From JBCDCE01 sp039182515 (GTDB taxonomy: Bacteria; Pseudomonadota; Alphaproteobacteria; Rhodobacterales; Rhodobacteraceae), in assembly GCA_039182515.1 (NCBI GenBank), contig JBCDCE010000010.1, positions 1 to 64,000 on the forward strand: a DNA stretch of 64,000 nucleotides, read 5' to 3'. Under the pieces are notes generated by a model. That model did not search any database. It worked only from the letters and a program-made list of their open reading frames with translations, and was not told where the DNA came from. Position 1 is the first letter of the stretch, and each line of letters opens with the position of its first letter. Of this stretch, positions 15,456 to 25,624 are shown one piece after another. Both the position numbers and the translations under genes were made by a program.

Positions 15456-18400
15456 ATGGACTTGCAAGCATACCGCGCCCGCATTCGAAATGATCACAGG
15501 GCTGACGAAGAAGAGTTTGTCAAAGCGCTGCTGGAGCACGCTCCTCGCAAAGCCCTGCGGCAAGCAGCGGAGCACAAAGCCGCCCTTTGGGTCACAGCTT
15601 TGCGCGAAGCGGGCGACACCGGCATGATGGACAGTTTTCTGGCGGAATACGGCCTCTCGACCCGTGAAGGCGTTGCCTTGATGTGTTTGGCAGAAGCTTT
15701 GCTCAGAGTGCCCGATGCTAAGACCATGGACGCTCTGATCGAGGACAAAATTGCCCCTTCCGATTGGGGCAAGCACCTCGGCCACTCGAGCTCATCGCTC
15801 GTGAATGCCTCAACCTGGGCTTTGATGCTCACGGGCAAAGTGTTGCAAGACGGTGAAGGTATGGCGGGTGTTCTCACAGGCGCTGTGCGCCGCATGGGTG
15901 AGCCGGTTATTCGCAGCGCTGTAACCCGCGCGATGCGCGAAATGGGCCGTCAATTTGTGCTTGGCGAAACCATCGATAAGGCCTTCGAAAATGGCGCTGA
16001 AAAAGCCAGCAAAGGCTATAGCTTTTCGTTTGATATGCTGGGCGAAGCGGCGATGACGCAAGCAGATGCAGACGCCTATATGCAGGCTTATGGCGATGCC
16101 ATTGCACGGCTTGCCAAACGCGCGCACGGTTCAGATCCGAGGGAAAACCCTGGAATATCAATCAAGCTTTCTGCGCTCCACCCTCGCTATGAGGAGGCGC
16201 AAAGAGATCGAGTTATGACCGAGCTGGTGCCGCGCGTCCTTGAGCTAACGCAGGCCGCGGCGCGTGCTGGGCTCGGGCTCAATATTGATGCGGAAGAAGC
16301 AGATCGTCTCGAGATTTCGCTGGATGTTATTCAAGCCGTTCTGAGTGATCCGTCTCTGGTAGGCTGGACAGGGTTTGGCGTTGTCGTTCAGGCCTATTCG
16401 AAACGGGCTCTTGGCGTTATCGACTGGCTCTATGCTTTGGCCGAAGCACTGGATCGGCGCATAATGGTCCGGCTTGTGAAGGGGGCGTACTGGGACAGTG
16501 AAATTAAGCACGCTCAAACAGAAGGCTTATCCGGCTTTCCTGTCTTTACGCGTAAATCGGCAACAGATGTGAGCTACGGTGTCTGTGCTGCCCGTCTCAT
16601 GTCTTTAACAGACCGGATCTATCCGCAGTTTGCCACGCACAATGCCCACACAATGGCGCTGGTGCTCGAGCTCGCAGGCGGGAGAGGCGATTTTGAGTTT
16701 CAGCGTTTGCACGGCATGGGTGAGGCTCTGCACGACGCGGTTAAGGGTGAAACTGGGGTCAGGGACCGGATCTACGCACCCGTTGGTGCTCATCGCGATT
16801 TGTTGGCCTATCTTGTCAGGCGGCTTTTAGAAAACGGTGCGAATTCGAGTTTTGTTAACCAAATCGTGGATGCTGATGTGCCTGTCTCTGATGTTGTCGC
16901 GGATCCATTTGAAGATTTGCTACCTTGGGTTCCGGTTGAGGCTGTGGTGCCTCCCGCTCATATTTTTGGAGTACGTGCCAACGCGCGTGGCTTCGATCTG
17001 AGCGATCCTGTGAGTTTGGCAGCAATAGAGGCTGCACGCGCGCCATGGGCAGAGGCAATCTGGAAGGCTGGTGCTGAATGGTCAGGCGATTGGCGAGATG
17101 TTCGCGCGCCGAGTGACGGGTCTTTGGTCGGTCGTGTGCGCTTTGCGAGTGCAAAAGAAGCCGAAGCCGCGCGGGACAAAGTTGCAGATTGGACCGCGGA
17201 CACGACGACCCGCGCGCGAGTGTTGCGCCGCGCGGCAGATGTTTACGAAGAAAACTACGGTGAGCTCTTTGCTCTGCTTGCGCGAGAAGCTGGCAAAAGC
17301 ATGATAGACGCTGTCGCAGAGCTGCGTGAGGCGGTGGATTTCTTACGCTACTACGCAGATCAAGCGGAGAGCCTGTCTGGTCCAGCGCGCGGAAAGGTTG
17401 CCGCCATTAGTCCCTGGAACTTCCCTTTGGCCATTTTCACCGGCCAAATTGCGGCGGCTTTGGCCGTTGGGAATGGCGTTGTGGCGAAACCGGCGGAGTC
17501 CACAGGCTTGGTTGCGTCTCGGGCGGTGGATTTCTTGCACCAGGCTGGCGTGCCGCTGGCATCGCTCCGTTTGGTGCATGGCGCAGGCCATATCGTAGGG
17601 TCAGTGCTGAGTGCAAAAGTAGATGCAATGTGCTTCACGGGCTCTACGCAGACCGCGCAGGCAATCAATCGCGCAATGGCCCAAAACGCCGCCCCAACTG
17701 CGCCGATGATCGCAGAAACCGGTGGGCTCAACGCGATGATCGTCGACAGCACAGCCCTCCCGGAACAAGCCGTGCGCGATGTTGTGGCGTCTGCTTTTCA
17801 ATCTGCAGGTCAGCGCTGCTCCGCGGCGCGCATCTTATACGTTCAAGAGGATGTGGCGGAGACATTCGCAACCATGCTCATGGGGGCCATGGACGAATTA
17901 CATCTGGGCGATCCTTGGCACTTGAAAACAGACGTCGGCCCTGTGATCGACGCTTCCGCCAAGTCAAAAATTGAGCGGCATATTGCATCAGCGGAAAAAG
18001 ACGGGCGTCTCTTAAAGCGCCTGGACGCACCCCAAACTGGGACCTTCGTAGGGCCTGCTTTGATCTCTGTATCGGGCATTGACGCGCTTAAAGAGGAGAT
18101 TTTTGGCCCGGTTTTGCATCTTGCGACCTTTAAGGTCTCTGAACTCAGTCAGGTCACGCAGGCCATAAATAACGCGGGCTACGGGCTCACCTTTGGCATC
18201 CAAAGCCGGATCGATGATCGCGTGGAAACGGTGACACGTGCAATCAAAGCGGGCAATCTTTATGTAAATCGCAACCAGATCGGTGCGGTGGTTGGCAGCC
18301 AGCCCTTCGGCGGCTCTGGCCTATCAGGAACGGGCCCAAAGGCGGGCGGTCCCCGCTATCTCAAGAGATTTTTGAAGCCGCTTCGGGAGATTTTGCCTGA

Positions 18401-18860
18401 GCAATCCACCATTCCCAGCAATCGAAATGTGCAGGCTGAAATTGAGCACGCGCAAGCACAAGGGATGCGCGAGATTGGGAGAGCAGAATTGCCCGGCCCA
18501 ACAGGCGAGTCAAACCTATGGAGTTTGGAAGGGCGCGGTGTGATCCTAGCTCTTGGCCCAACAGAAGCTGTCGCGCGGCGTCAGGCGGCAGCGATTGAGG
18601 GGGCTGGAGCGCGAGCGGTCATGGCTCCCGATCTCTCTGTTGATGCTGTTGCTCACTTGAGCGGAATGGCGGGCGTTGTGTGCTTTGCGCCGGACGTGGA
18701 TCTCTGCAAATTGCGCCAGGCTCTGGCGGCGCGAGATGGCGCGCTTGTGCCTCTCTTTGCGGAAGCGGATTTTGCGACCTGGTGCAGTCAGGAACGGCAT
18801 ATGTGCATCGACACAACGGCGTCCGGCGGCAATGCGGCGCTCTTGGCAGCCGTCGGTTAA
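15456..18860 (+). CDS. putA: Bifunctional proline dehydrogenase / delta-1-pyrroline-5-carboxylate dehydrogenase
   Basis: The 1134-residue enzyme converts proline to glutamate. The FAD-dependent proline dehydrogenase barrel covers roughly residues 70-480 (ISIKLSALHPRYEEAQ, LNIDAEEADRLE, RLVKGAYWDSEIK, FATHNAHT). The P5C dehydrogenase covers about 530-1000, with ISPWNFPLAIFTGQIAAALAVGN, the catalytic Glu in AETGGLNAMIVDS and the catalytic Cys in SAGQRCSAARIL. A C-terminal extension of ~130 residues follows. The ribbon-helix-helix DNA-binding head of enterobacterial PutA is missing, consistent with a separate PutR. GGAGG precedes the ATG at 15456. Confidence 0.97.
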   Translation: MDLQAYRARIRNDHRADEEEFVKALLEHAPRKALRQAAEHKAALWVTALREAGDTGMMDSFLAEYGLSTREGVALMCLAEALLRVPDAKTMDALIEDKIAPSDWGKHLGHSSSSLVNASTWALMLTGKVLQDGEGMAGVLTGAVRRMGEPVIRSAVTRAMREMGRQFVLGETIDKAFENGAEKASKGYSFSFDMLGEAAMTQADADAYMQAYGDAIARLAKRAHGSDPRENPGISIKLSALHPRYEEAQRDRVMTELVPRVLELTQAAARAGLGLNIDAEEADRLEISLDVIQAVLSDPSLVGWTGFGVVVQAYSKRALGVIDWLYALAEALDRRIMVRLVKGAYWDSEIKHAQTEGLSGFPVFTRKSATDVSYGVCAARLMSLTDRIYPQFATHNAHTMALVLELAGGRGDFEFQRLHGMGEALHDAVKGETGVRDRIYAPVGAHRDLLAYLVRRLLENGANSSFVNQIVDADVPVSDVVADPFEDLLPWVPVEAVVPPAHIFGVRANARGFDLSDPVSLAAIEAARAPWAEAIWKAGAEWSGDWRDVRAPSDGSLVGRVRFASAKEAEAARDKVADWTADTTTRARVLRRAADVYEENYGELFALLAREAGKSMIDAVAELREAVDFLRYYADQAESLSGPARGKVAAISPWNFPLAIFTGQIAAALAVGNGVVAKPAESTGLVASRAVDFLHQAGVPLASLRLVHGAGHIVGSVLSAKVDAMCFTGSTQTAQAINRAMAQNAAPTAPMIAETGGLNAMIVDSTALPEQAVRDVVASAFQSAGQRCSAARILYVQEDVAETFATMLMGAMDELHLGDPWHLKTDVGPVIDASAKSKIERHIASAEKDGRLLKRLDAPQTGTFVGPALISVSGIDALKEEIFGPVLHLATFKVSELSQVTQAINNAGYGLTFGIQSRIDDRVETVTRAIKAGNLYVNRNQIGAVVGSQPFGGSGLSGTGPKAGGPRYLKRFLKPLREILPEQSTIPSNRNVQAEIEHAQAQGMREIGRAELPGPTGESNLWSLEGRGVILALGPTEAVARRQAAAIEGAGARAVMAPDLSVDAVAHLSGMAGVVCFAPDVDLCKLRQALAARDGALVPLFAEADFATWCSQERHMCIDTTASGGNAALLAAVG

Positions 18861-19039
18861 TACACCTCCCCCCTTCAGTTAACTTAAATGCGAAGGATTT
18901 TTGCCGTCACTGACCAAAGTTTCTAAACCGACTCGCCTTACAATAAAGGGTGGTAGGGAGAGGGCTGCTTCGGGCCGTTAAGGAAGTGTAAAGTGTTCGG
19001 CTCTCGCAAGGCACCGCAATAAAACGGTCTTTTAACAAC

Positions 19040-19072
19040 TCAAAAGACTTGCGCGCGTTTTCTGCGCGCAAG
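19040..19072 (-). terminator. Rho-independent terminator of valS
   Basis: CTTGCGCGC (19048-19056) and GCGCGCAAG (19064-19072) form a perfect 9-bp stem with a 7-base loop. Read on the minus strand the stem is followed by TCTTTT, and it lies 43 bases past the valS stop. The rest of the 18861-19114 gap shows no gene. Confidence 0.7.
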
Positions 19073-19114
19073 GCTCCTTAATCGTATTTGGTCCAAAAGA
19101 GGCTCTGATGCCTT

Positions 19115-22100
19115 CTAACCCAATTCGCCCAGCCGCTCGAGTGCATCGCGCACAACCCGCGCCTCGCTCTCTCGTGCAGTCAAATTGACTTTGGCTTCTG
19201 CGACCACCTCCGCAGGCGCGGAGGCAACAAATTTAGGGTTGTTCACCCTGCCTTTGAGCCCGCCGATTTCTTTTTCAAGCTTGCCGAGGTTCTTTTCCAG
19301 GCGCGCTTTTTCTTTTGCCACATCGATGATGTCTGCCAAAGGCAAAGCAAAGCTCGCGCTGCCAGCATTCACGGCAATCGCGCCTTTGGGCGCTGTCTCT
19401 GCTTCGATGAGATCTTCCACGCGGGCCAAGCGTTGAATGAGCGCTTTGTTGTTGGCAAGGCGCCCTTGGGTTTCTGGATCTAGGCCCACCCCCACAACGG
19501 GGATCTTTGCGGACGCTGGAACATTCATCTGAGCCCGCGCTGAACGAATAGCTTCGATAAAGCTAATCACCCAGTTCATCTCTGCGTCCGCTTTAGCGTC
19601 AAGTATCTCCGCGCTTGTGTAGCTGGGCCATGCCGCCAGCATCAGCTTTTGCCCCTGACGGTCCGTGAGCTTTTCCCAAAGTTCCTCGGTCACAAACGGC
19701 ATGATTGGATGCAAAAGGATCAAGCACTGATCGAGCACCCAAGCCATGACGGATTGGCATTCTTGTTTTGCGGCCGCATCCTCGCCTTGTAAGAGCGGTT
19801 TCGAGAATTCAACGTACCAGTCGCAGACCTTACCCCAGACAAAGGCATAGAGTGCGTTGGCCGCATCGTTAAAACGGTAAGCGGCGAGCGCCGCATCCAC
19901 CTCTTCGCGCACCTTTGCGGTCTCGCCCAAGATCCATTTGTTCACTGTGTGGGTCGCCGTTGGAGTGCCTGCGTTTTCATAAACCTCGTTCATCTCCGCA
20001 AAGCGGCAAGCATTCCAAAGCTTGGTGCCGAAGTTGCGATAGCCCGCAACACGGTCTTTCGACAGCTTGAGATCGCGGCCCATGGCAGCCATGGCTGTGA
20101 GCGTGAAGCGCACAGCATCCGCGCCAAACTCGTCGATCAAGGTGAGAGGGTCGATCACATTGCCCAAGGATTTGGACATCTTCTGACCCTTCTCATCGCG
20201 CACAAGCGCGTGGACGTAGACCGTATCAAACGGCTTTTGATCCACCATGGCGTATTGCATCATCATCATCCGGGCGACCCAGAAAAAGATGATGTCAAAC
20301 CCCGTTACTAGCGTGTTGGTGGGGAAGTACTTCTTCAGTTCTTCGGTCTCTTCGGGCCAGCCGAGAGTGCCCAGTGGCCAGAGGCCAGAGGAGAACCAGG
20401 TGTCGAGGACGTCGGGGTCGCGGCGCAAAACGATTGTCGACGAGGAAGTTATATTTTCTTTGGAAGCAGACAGGGAAACAGTATCGACGTTCAACGCATC
20501 CAAAACGATATTATCAGCGTCTGACTCGAGCATTCGGTCCGTGACAACCAATCGACGCTTAGGAAAATAGTCGTTCCATGCGGTGTTGAACGCTTCTTGT
20601 TCAGTTTCCGCGCAATATGTCTTTCCGGTGAAAACCTCTTCACCATCCACATATTCCATCGCATACCAAACTGGAACCTGATGCCCCCACCAGAGTTGTC
20701 GCGAGATGCACCAAGGCTCAATGTTTTCCAGCCAGTGGAAATACACTTTTTCGTCCCGTTCGGGCAGGATTTTGGTCTCGCCATTGCGCACGGCGTCAAT
20801 TGCGGGTTGCACAATTCGAACGGCATCGACGAACCATTGGTCTGTGAGCATGGGTTCTATGACAGTTTTCGAACGATCGCCGAAAGGCTGCATGATTGGT
20901 TTGTTCTCAACCAATGGCCGCGTCTCGGTGGTCTCTTCACCGGTTTCTTTGTCGGTCTTGGTCACGGTTTCCTCGACCGCGAGACCCTCAGCAGTGATCT
21001 CTTCGACAACCTTTTTGCGCGCCTCAAAGCGATCAAGGCCGCGATATGCGTCTGGCACCAAGTTGATCTGGTCCACTTCCGCCTCTGACATCTGAGCACC
21101 ATCCCGAAGCGCCGTCGCTTTGGCAGCGCTTTCTTCGTACCTGAGGCCATCTGCGCGCATGGCGGCGACCGTGTCCATCAGGCGGTAGAGCGGGATGCCG
21201 TTGCGTTTGGCGACGCCGTAGTCGTTGAAGTCATGCGCACCTGTGATCTTCACCGCACCTGAGCCGAAGTCGGGATCGGGATATTCATCGGTGATGATCG
21301 GGATCAGGCGGCGCTGCTCTTTTGGACCAACGGGAATTTCGCAAAGCGCGCCCACGATCGGCGCATAGCGTGCGTCATCTGGATGTACCGCGACTGCACC
21401 ATCCCCAAGCATCGTCTCGGGCCGTGTCGTGGCGATGGAGATGTAATCCCGCGTCTCTTCCAAAGTGATGTTGCCGTCTTCATCCTTCTCGACGTAGGTG
21501 TAGGTTTTGCCGCCAGCCAAGGGGTATTTGAAGTGCCACATGTGGCCTGGGGTCTCGATGTTTTCGACCTCCAGATCAGAAATGGCGGTTTCAAATTTCG
21601 GATCCCAATTCACCAGCCGTTTGCCGCGATAGATGATCCCGTCGTTATACATATCAACGAAGGCCTTCATCACAGCGGCGTGGAAATCGGGCGAGTTCTC
21701 GTGGCCTTCGCGGCTATCGCCGGGCGCACCCGCCATGGTGAAAGCGTTGCGCGACCAATCACAAGAGGCGCCAAGCCGCTTCAATTGCTCGATGATCGTG
21801 CCGCCGGATTTCTTTTTCTGCTCCCAGACGAGATCAACAAATTCTTCGCGGCTAAAATCAGTGCGGCGACGGTTGGTCTGCGCCAATTCACGCTCCACAA
21901 CCATCTGCGTGGCGATGCCCGCATGGTCTTGGCCCGGCTGCCAAAGCGTGTCGAAACCGCGCATCCGGTGCCAGCGCACGAGGATATCTTGCAACGTGTT
22001 GTTAAAGGCGTGACCCATGTGCAGCGAGCCCGTCACATTGGGCGGAGGGATCATAATGCAAAAGGTCTCTGCGCGCCGCGCACCGACGCCCGCTTTGAAG

Positions 22101-22174
22101 CAACCCGCTTCGTCCCAGGCCTTGTATAGCCGGGTCTCTGCTTCGCTTGCATTGAAGGTCTTTTCCATCGCCAT
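19115..22174 (-). CDS. valS: Valyl-tRNA synthetase
   Basis: The 1019-residue class I synthetase charges tRNA-Val. PPPNVTGSLHMGHAFNN contains the HIGH-type signature, and KGQKMSKSLGNVIDP contains KMSKS. Between them lie the editing (CP1) domain, with TTRPETMLGDGAVAVHPDD, and a WFSSGLWP segment. The C-terminus is a coiled-coil tRNA arm (KEKARLEKNLGKLEKEIGGL). The size is larger than E. coli ValRS because of inserts of charged residues near 380-420, as seen in many alphaproteobacteria. ATG at 22174 or the Met two codons later may be the start. Confidence 0.97.
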   Translation of the reverse strand: MAMEKTFNASEAETRLYKAWDEAGCFKAGVGARRAETFCIMIPPPNVTGSLHMGHAFNNTLQDILVRWHRMRGFDTLWQPGQDHAGIATQMVVERELAQTNRRRTDFSREEFVDLVWEQKKKSGGTIIEQLKRLGASCDWSRNAFTMAGAPGDSREGHENSPDFHAAVMKAFVDMYNDGIIYRGKRLVNWDPKFETAISDLEVENIETPGHMWHFKYPLAGGKTYTYVEKDEDGNITLEETRDYISIATTRPETMLGDGAVAVHPDDARYAPIVGALCEIPVGPKEQRRLIPIITDEYPDPDFGSGAVKITGAHDFNDYGVAKRNGIPLYRLMDTVAAMRADGLRYEESAAKATALRDGAQMSEAEVDQINLVPDAYRGLDRFEARKKVVEEITAEGLAVEETVTKTDKETGEETTETRPLVENKPIMQPFGDRSKTVIEPMLTDQWFVDAVRIVQPAIDAVRNGETKILPERDEKVYFHWLENIEPWCISRQLWWGHQVPVWYAMEYVDGEEVFTGKTYCAETEQEAFNTAWNDYFPKRRLVVTDRMLESDADNIVLDALNVDTVSLSASKENITSSSTIVLRRDPDVLDTWFSSGLWPLGTLGWPEETEELKKYFPTNTLVTGFDIIFFWVARMMMMQYAMVDQKPFDTVYVHALVRDEKGQKMSKSLGNVIDPLTLIDEFGADAVRFTLTAMAAMGRDLKLSKDRVAGYRNFGTKLWNACRFAEMNEVYENAGTPTATHTVNKWILGETAKVREEVDAALAAYRFNDAANALYAFVWGKVCDWYVEFSKPLLQGEDAAAKQECQSVMAWVLDQCLILLHPIMPFVTEELWEKLTDRQGQKLMLAAWPSYTSAEILDAKADAEMNWVISFIEAIRSARAQMNVPASAKIPVVGVGLDPETQGRLANNKALIQRLARVEDLIEAETAPKGAIAVNAGSASFALPLADIIDVAKEKARLEKNLGKLEKEIGGLKGRVNNPKFVASAPAEVVAEAKVNLTARESEARVVRDALERLGELG

Positions 22175-22304
22175 GGATTATCGTCCCGCTGAGAGTATCT
22201 GGAGCGCTGATGTAGCCTTTCTCAAAGCCAAGGGAAAGTGGTCAATCCTCGGAATTGCCCTTTGAATTCCTTAGTCTGATCCGTTGAATTGGCTAAGCGA
22301 AGGC

Positions 22305-23072
22305 ATGGCTTATCGCTATTACAAACCGCCTATCCGTTTGTCGCGCCTGTTTGTCCGTTTGGGCGGGCTCTGGGTGCTCGTGGCGGGTGTGCTTATGATG
22401 ATCGGGTTTCTGTGGTTGGGAGCCAGCTACGATCATGGCGCAACTTTTCAAAACAGCGCAGTTGCCACCGAAGCCACAGTCGTGCGCCGTGACATAGATC
22501 GGGGGTCAGGGAATGAGTGGGACAAGCACTATCTGTTCTTGGACTTTGACACCTCTAAAGGCCGCGAAGAAAACGTGCGCAAAAAAGTCTCTCGGAGCAA
22601 ATATCGCGAGTTTAAGCGCGGTGCGACCGTCACCGTTTACTACCTTGAAAAAAATCCGCGCAGTTTTCAGTTCTCGCGCAAAGCCCCCACCAACAGAGCG
22701 CGTTGGATGCAAGTTGCCATCGCCATCCTGGCCCCGCTTTGGCTCATGTGGCTTTGGCTCGCTGGGCGAAACACGATTGATGGGTATTTGGCTGTGCGGC
22801 ATGGGCCTGCCTTAAACGGGCGCGTTTCTGGCGCTAAGGTTGTCGGAGAACTGAACAAAAAACCTTTTTTGTACAGGATCACGTGGTGGGCTGAAGATGG
22901 CCGGCGCGGCACGAGTTTGCTTACAGGTAAAATTGCCTTGCTTAAGTTTCCGAAAGACACGGAAATCCTTCTGTTTCGCGGCAAAAGACGTGATTGGTGG
23001 GCAGACGACGTCGGGACACGCAACAAGCACGCCGGTGTTCCAGGGGTTCCGGGCCGTTCCAAACGCATTTGA
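22305..23072 (+). CDS. DUF3592-like membrane protein
   Basis: The 255-residue protein has a hydrophobic segment near residues 20-45 (LWVLVAGVLMMIGFLWLGASY) and a second around 135-150 (VAIAILAPLWLMWLWLAG). Between them is an extracytoplasmic domain with ATEATVVRRDIDR...YLFLDFDT and RGATVTVYYLEKNPRSFQ, which resembles the DUF3592 beta domain. A second, similar soluble domain follows. Function is unknown. The start at 22305 follows GCGAAGG. It lies alone between valS and the molybdenum hydroxylase gene. Confidence 0.6.
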   Translation: MAYRYYKPPIRLSRLFVRLGGLWVLVAGVLMMIGFLWLGASYDHGATFQNSAVATEATVVRRDIDRGSGNEWDKHYLFLDFDTSKGREENVRKKVSRSKYREFKRGATVTVYYLEKNPRSFQFSRKAPTNRARWMQVAIAILAPLWLMWLWLAGRNTIDGYLAVRHGPALNGRVSGAKVVGELNKKPFLYRITWWAEDGRRGTSLLTGKIALLKFPKDTEILLFRGKRRDWWADDVGTRNKHAGVPGVPGRSKRI

Positions 23073-23192
23073 TGCTGCGCCCTTACGCTCAAATGACGCG
23101 TTTCGCGGGATGGACATGGAGGCGAAAACTCCTAGTGTCCGCTTAAGCACAGCAGCCAGCCTTTTAGGCCCGCATTCGCCAGGAGCGCACCT

Positions 23193-25481
23193 ATGGAGAC
23201 CTTCGGAAAAAGCCAATCTGTGACCCGTAAAGAGGACCTGCGGTTTTTAACCGGGGCAGGGCGCTACATAGATGACATTGCGCCTGACACCGCGTTCCAC
23301 GCCTATTTTTTGCGATCAAGTTTTGCGCATGGCGAAATCACCGAACTCGATGTGAGTGATGCGCGTGAGGCAGAGGGTGTGCAGGCCGTTTTCACGGCCG
23401 AAGACCTTGAAGCCCAGGGCCTTAAGCTCAACATCGGTGCTACGGTTTTGGAAAATCGGGATGGGAGCAAAGCAGCCAACCCCTCGCGTCCAGCGATTGC
23501 CAAGGGGCGTGTGCGGTTTGTTGGAGAGCCCGTTGCGGTGATTGTGGCGAATACGCTCGATCAAGCGCGCGATGCAGCCGAGCTCATCCTGTTTGATGTG
23601 GATGAACTCCCCGCCAAGACAGATCTTGCTCTGGGCGGTCCCGAAATACATCCTGAGGCGCCGCAGAACCGCGTATTCGATTGGGACATGGGCGACGCTG
23701 AGGTGTTTCAAGCGGCTTATGACAGCGCTGTCCACAAATTGGACGTTGTGGTGGAAGACAACCGGGTGATCGCGGCCTCTATGGAGCCCCGCGGCTGTTA
23801 TGCTGAATTGGAAGGCGACCGGCTACACTTTGCGTATAATGGGCAAGGGGTCTGGGGCGAAAAAGATAATATTGCCAAAGCTTTAGGGATGAAGCCTGAA
23901 GACATACGAGTGACCAACCCTGATGTTGGCGGTGGGTTTGGCATGAAAGCCATGACGTATCCGGAATACCGTGTGATCGCCCATTTGGCCCGTCATCTCG
24001 CAAATCCTGTGCGTTGGATGTCAGATCGGTCTGAGGCCATGCTCACCGACAATGCGGGTCGTGATCTCGTCTCGACGATCAAGATGGGTTTTGACGAGAG
24101 CTATAAGCTCGTGGCGTATTCGGTGGACACACTTGCCAATATGGGCGCGTATAACTCCGCTTACGCCCAGCCCATTCAAACGCAGCTTTTCTCCAAAGTT
24201 TTGACGGGCGTTTACGACGTACAAGCCGCTTATCTGGCGGTGCAGGGAGTCTATACCAACACCACTCAAGTGGACGCTTATCGCGGCGCAGGACGCCCTG
24301 AGGCGATCTACGTGCTTGAGCGGGCGATGGACTACGCCGCCCGTAAATTTGGGATTGATCCTTGGGATTTACGGCGCAGAAGTTTTATCAAAGCCGATGC
24401 CTTCCCTTACCTCACAGCTGTTGGCGAGACCTACGATGTTGGGGATTTCGATAAAGTGCTGAACCGTGTTGAAGCTGAAGCCGACCGGGCAGGTTTCGCT
24501 GCACGCAAGGCCGCAGCCGCTCAAGAGGGCAAGCTTTTGGGGCAGGGGCTTTGCTATTATATTGAGAGTATCTTGGGGAACCCGTCTGAGACAGCGAAGG
24601 TTGTGTTTCCGGAAAGTGGTGGCGCGGAAATCTATGTGGGGACGCAATCAAATGGGCAGGGCCATGAAACTGTCTACGCGCAATTTCTAAGCGATCACAC
24701 AGGCATCCCGGCTGACGTTATCACCGTTATTCAAGGTGACAGCGATCTCATCAAAACGGGTGGTGGAACGGGCGGATCTCGGTCCGTTACGACGCAAAAT
24801 ACGGCCACTCTCGCAACGACGGCGACGATGATTGCTAAGTTCTCGGACTATCTCTCTGAAAAAGAAGGCGGCGAGGTCAGCTTTGATGATGAGCGCTTCC
24901 GCATTGAGGGCTCAAACCTCACGCCCACGATGCTTGATGTGGCGGATATGGCGCGGGCTGACGGGCGCGCAGATCTCCTTAGCTTCGAAGAACGCACCAC
25001 CTTGCCTGCCCGGAGCTTTCCAAACGGGGCCCATGTCGCAGAAGTAGAAGTGGATCCCGCCACGGGTGTAACGCGTGTGGTGAAATATACTGTGGTGGAT
25101 GATTTCGGAAATCTTATCAATCCGATGCTGGCAGAAGGCCAAGTGCACGGCGGCGTGGTGCAGGGCGTTGGGCAAGCGGTCACAGAGCGTGTTGTCTATG
25201 ATGACAACGGCCAGCTACTGACAGCGAGCTTTATGGACTACGGCCTGCCGCGCGCCGACGATATGCCCTTTATCGCCTTCTACTCGGAGCCAGTACCGTC
25301 CACGGCAAATGTCATGGGCATGAAGGGTTGTGGCGAGGCCGGAACCGTGGGCGCTCTTGCGGCCGTTGCCAATGCCTTCCTAGATGCGGTTTGGGAGACG
25401 GGCGTTCGGAAGGTCGATATGCCATTCACGCCTGAGAGGGTTTGGTCCCTGATCGAAGCACAGAAAATCGCGGCAGAATAA
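23193..25481 (+). CDS. Molybdenum-hydroxylase large subunit (CoxL/xanthine dehydrogenase family)
   Basis: The 762-residue protein is a molybdopterin-binding subunit of the xanthine dehydrogenase / CO dehydrogenase superfamily: N-terminal VTRKEDLRFLTGAGRYIDDI, a substrate-side VDAYRGAGRPEA motif, GTQSNGQGHETVYAQ, and a C-terminal GCGEAGTVGAL that carries the catalytic Glu. The active-site loop AYRGAGRPEA lacks the AYRCSFR sequence of true CO dehydrogenase, so this is a form II or aldehyde/heterocycle oxidoreductase. The FAD and 2Fe-2S subunits that normally accompany it are not adjacent. AGGAG precedes the ATG. Substrate unknown. Confidence 0.88.
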   Translation: METFGKSQSVTRKEDLRFLTGAGRYIDDIAPDTAFHAYFLRSSFAHGEITELDVSDAREAEGVQAVFTAEDLEAQGLKLNIGATVLENRDGSKAANPSRPAIAKGRVRFVGEPVAVIVANTLDQARDAAELILFDVDELPAKTDLALGGPEIHPEAPQNRVFDWDMGDAEVFQAAYDSAVHKLDVVVEDNRVIAASMEPRGCYAELEGDRLHFAYNGQGVWGEKDNIAKALGMKPEDIRVTNPDVGGGFGMKAMTYPEYRVIAHLARHLANPVRWMSDRSEAMLTDNAGRDLVSTIKMGFDESYKLVAYSVDTLANMGAYNSAYAQPIQTQLFSKVLTGVYDVQAAYLAVQGVYTNTTQVDAYRGAGRPEAIYVLERAMDYAARKFGIDPWDLRRRSFIKADAFPYLTAVGETYDVGDFDKVLNRVEAEADRAGFAARKAAAAQEGKLLGQGLCYYIESILGNPSETAKVVFPESGGAEIYVGTQSNGQGHETVYAQFLSDHTGIPADVITVIQGDSDLIKTGGGTGGSRSVTTQNTATLATTATMIAKFSDYLSEKEGGEVSFDDERFRIEGSNLTPTMLDVADMARADGRADLLSFEERTTLPARSFPNGAHVAEVEVDPATGVTRVVKYTVVDDFGNLINPMLAEGQVHGGVVQGVGQAVTERVVYDDNGQLLTASFMDYGLPRADDMPFIAFYSEPVPSTANVMGMKGCGEAGTVGALAAVANAFLDAVWETGVRKVDMPFTPERVWSLIEAQKIAAE

Positions 25482-25624
25482 CACCATAAATGGGGCTGAG
25501 ATGAAGGGCTGTGGAGTGTTCGCCATTGCTCAGCCCTAGCATGCCAAAGAGGTGCTCTTGACGTTGATACACGAGGCCGTGTGCTGGCTTGGCATGCGCG
25601 CTCATGTCTGCTTAAAATTGCATC

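Noticed and set aside
21383..22129. 248-codon rightward open frame inside valS
   Set aside because: It is antisense to the ValRS N-terminal half, with arbitrary composition and no family features.
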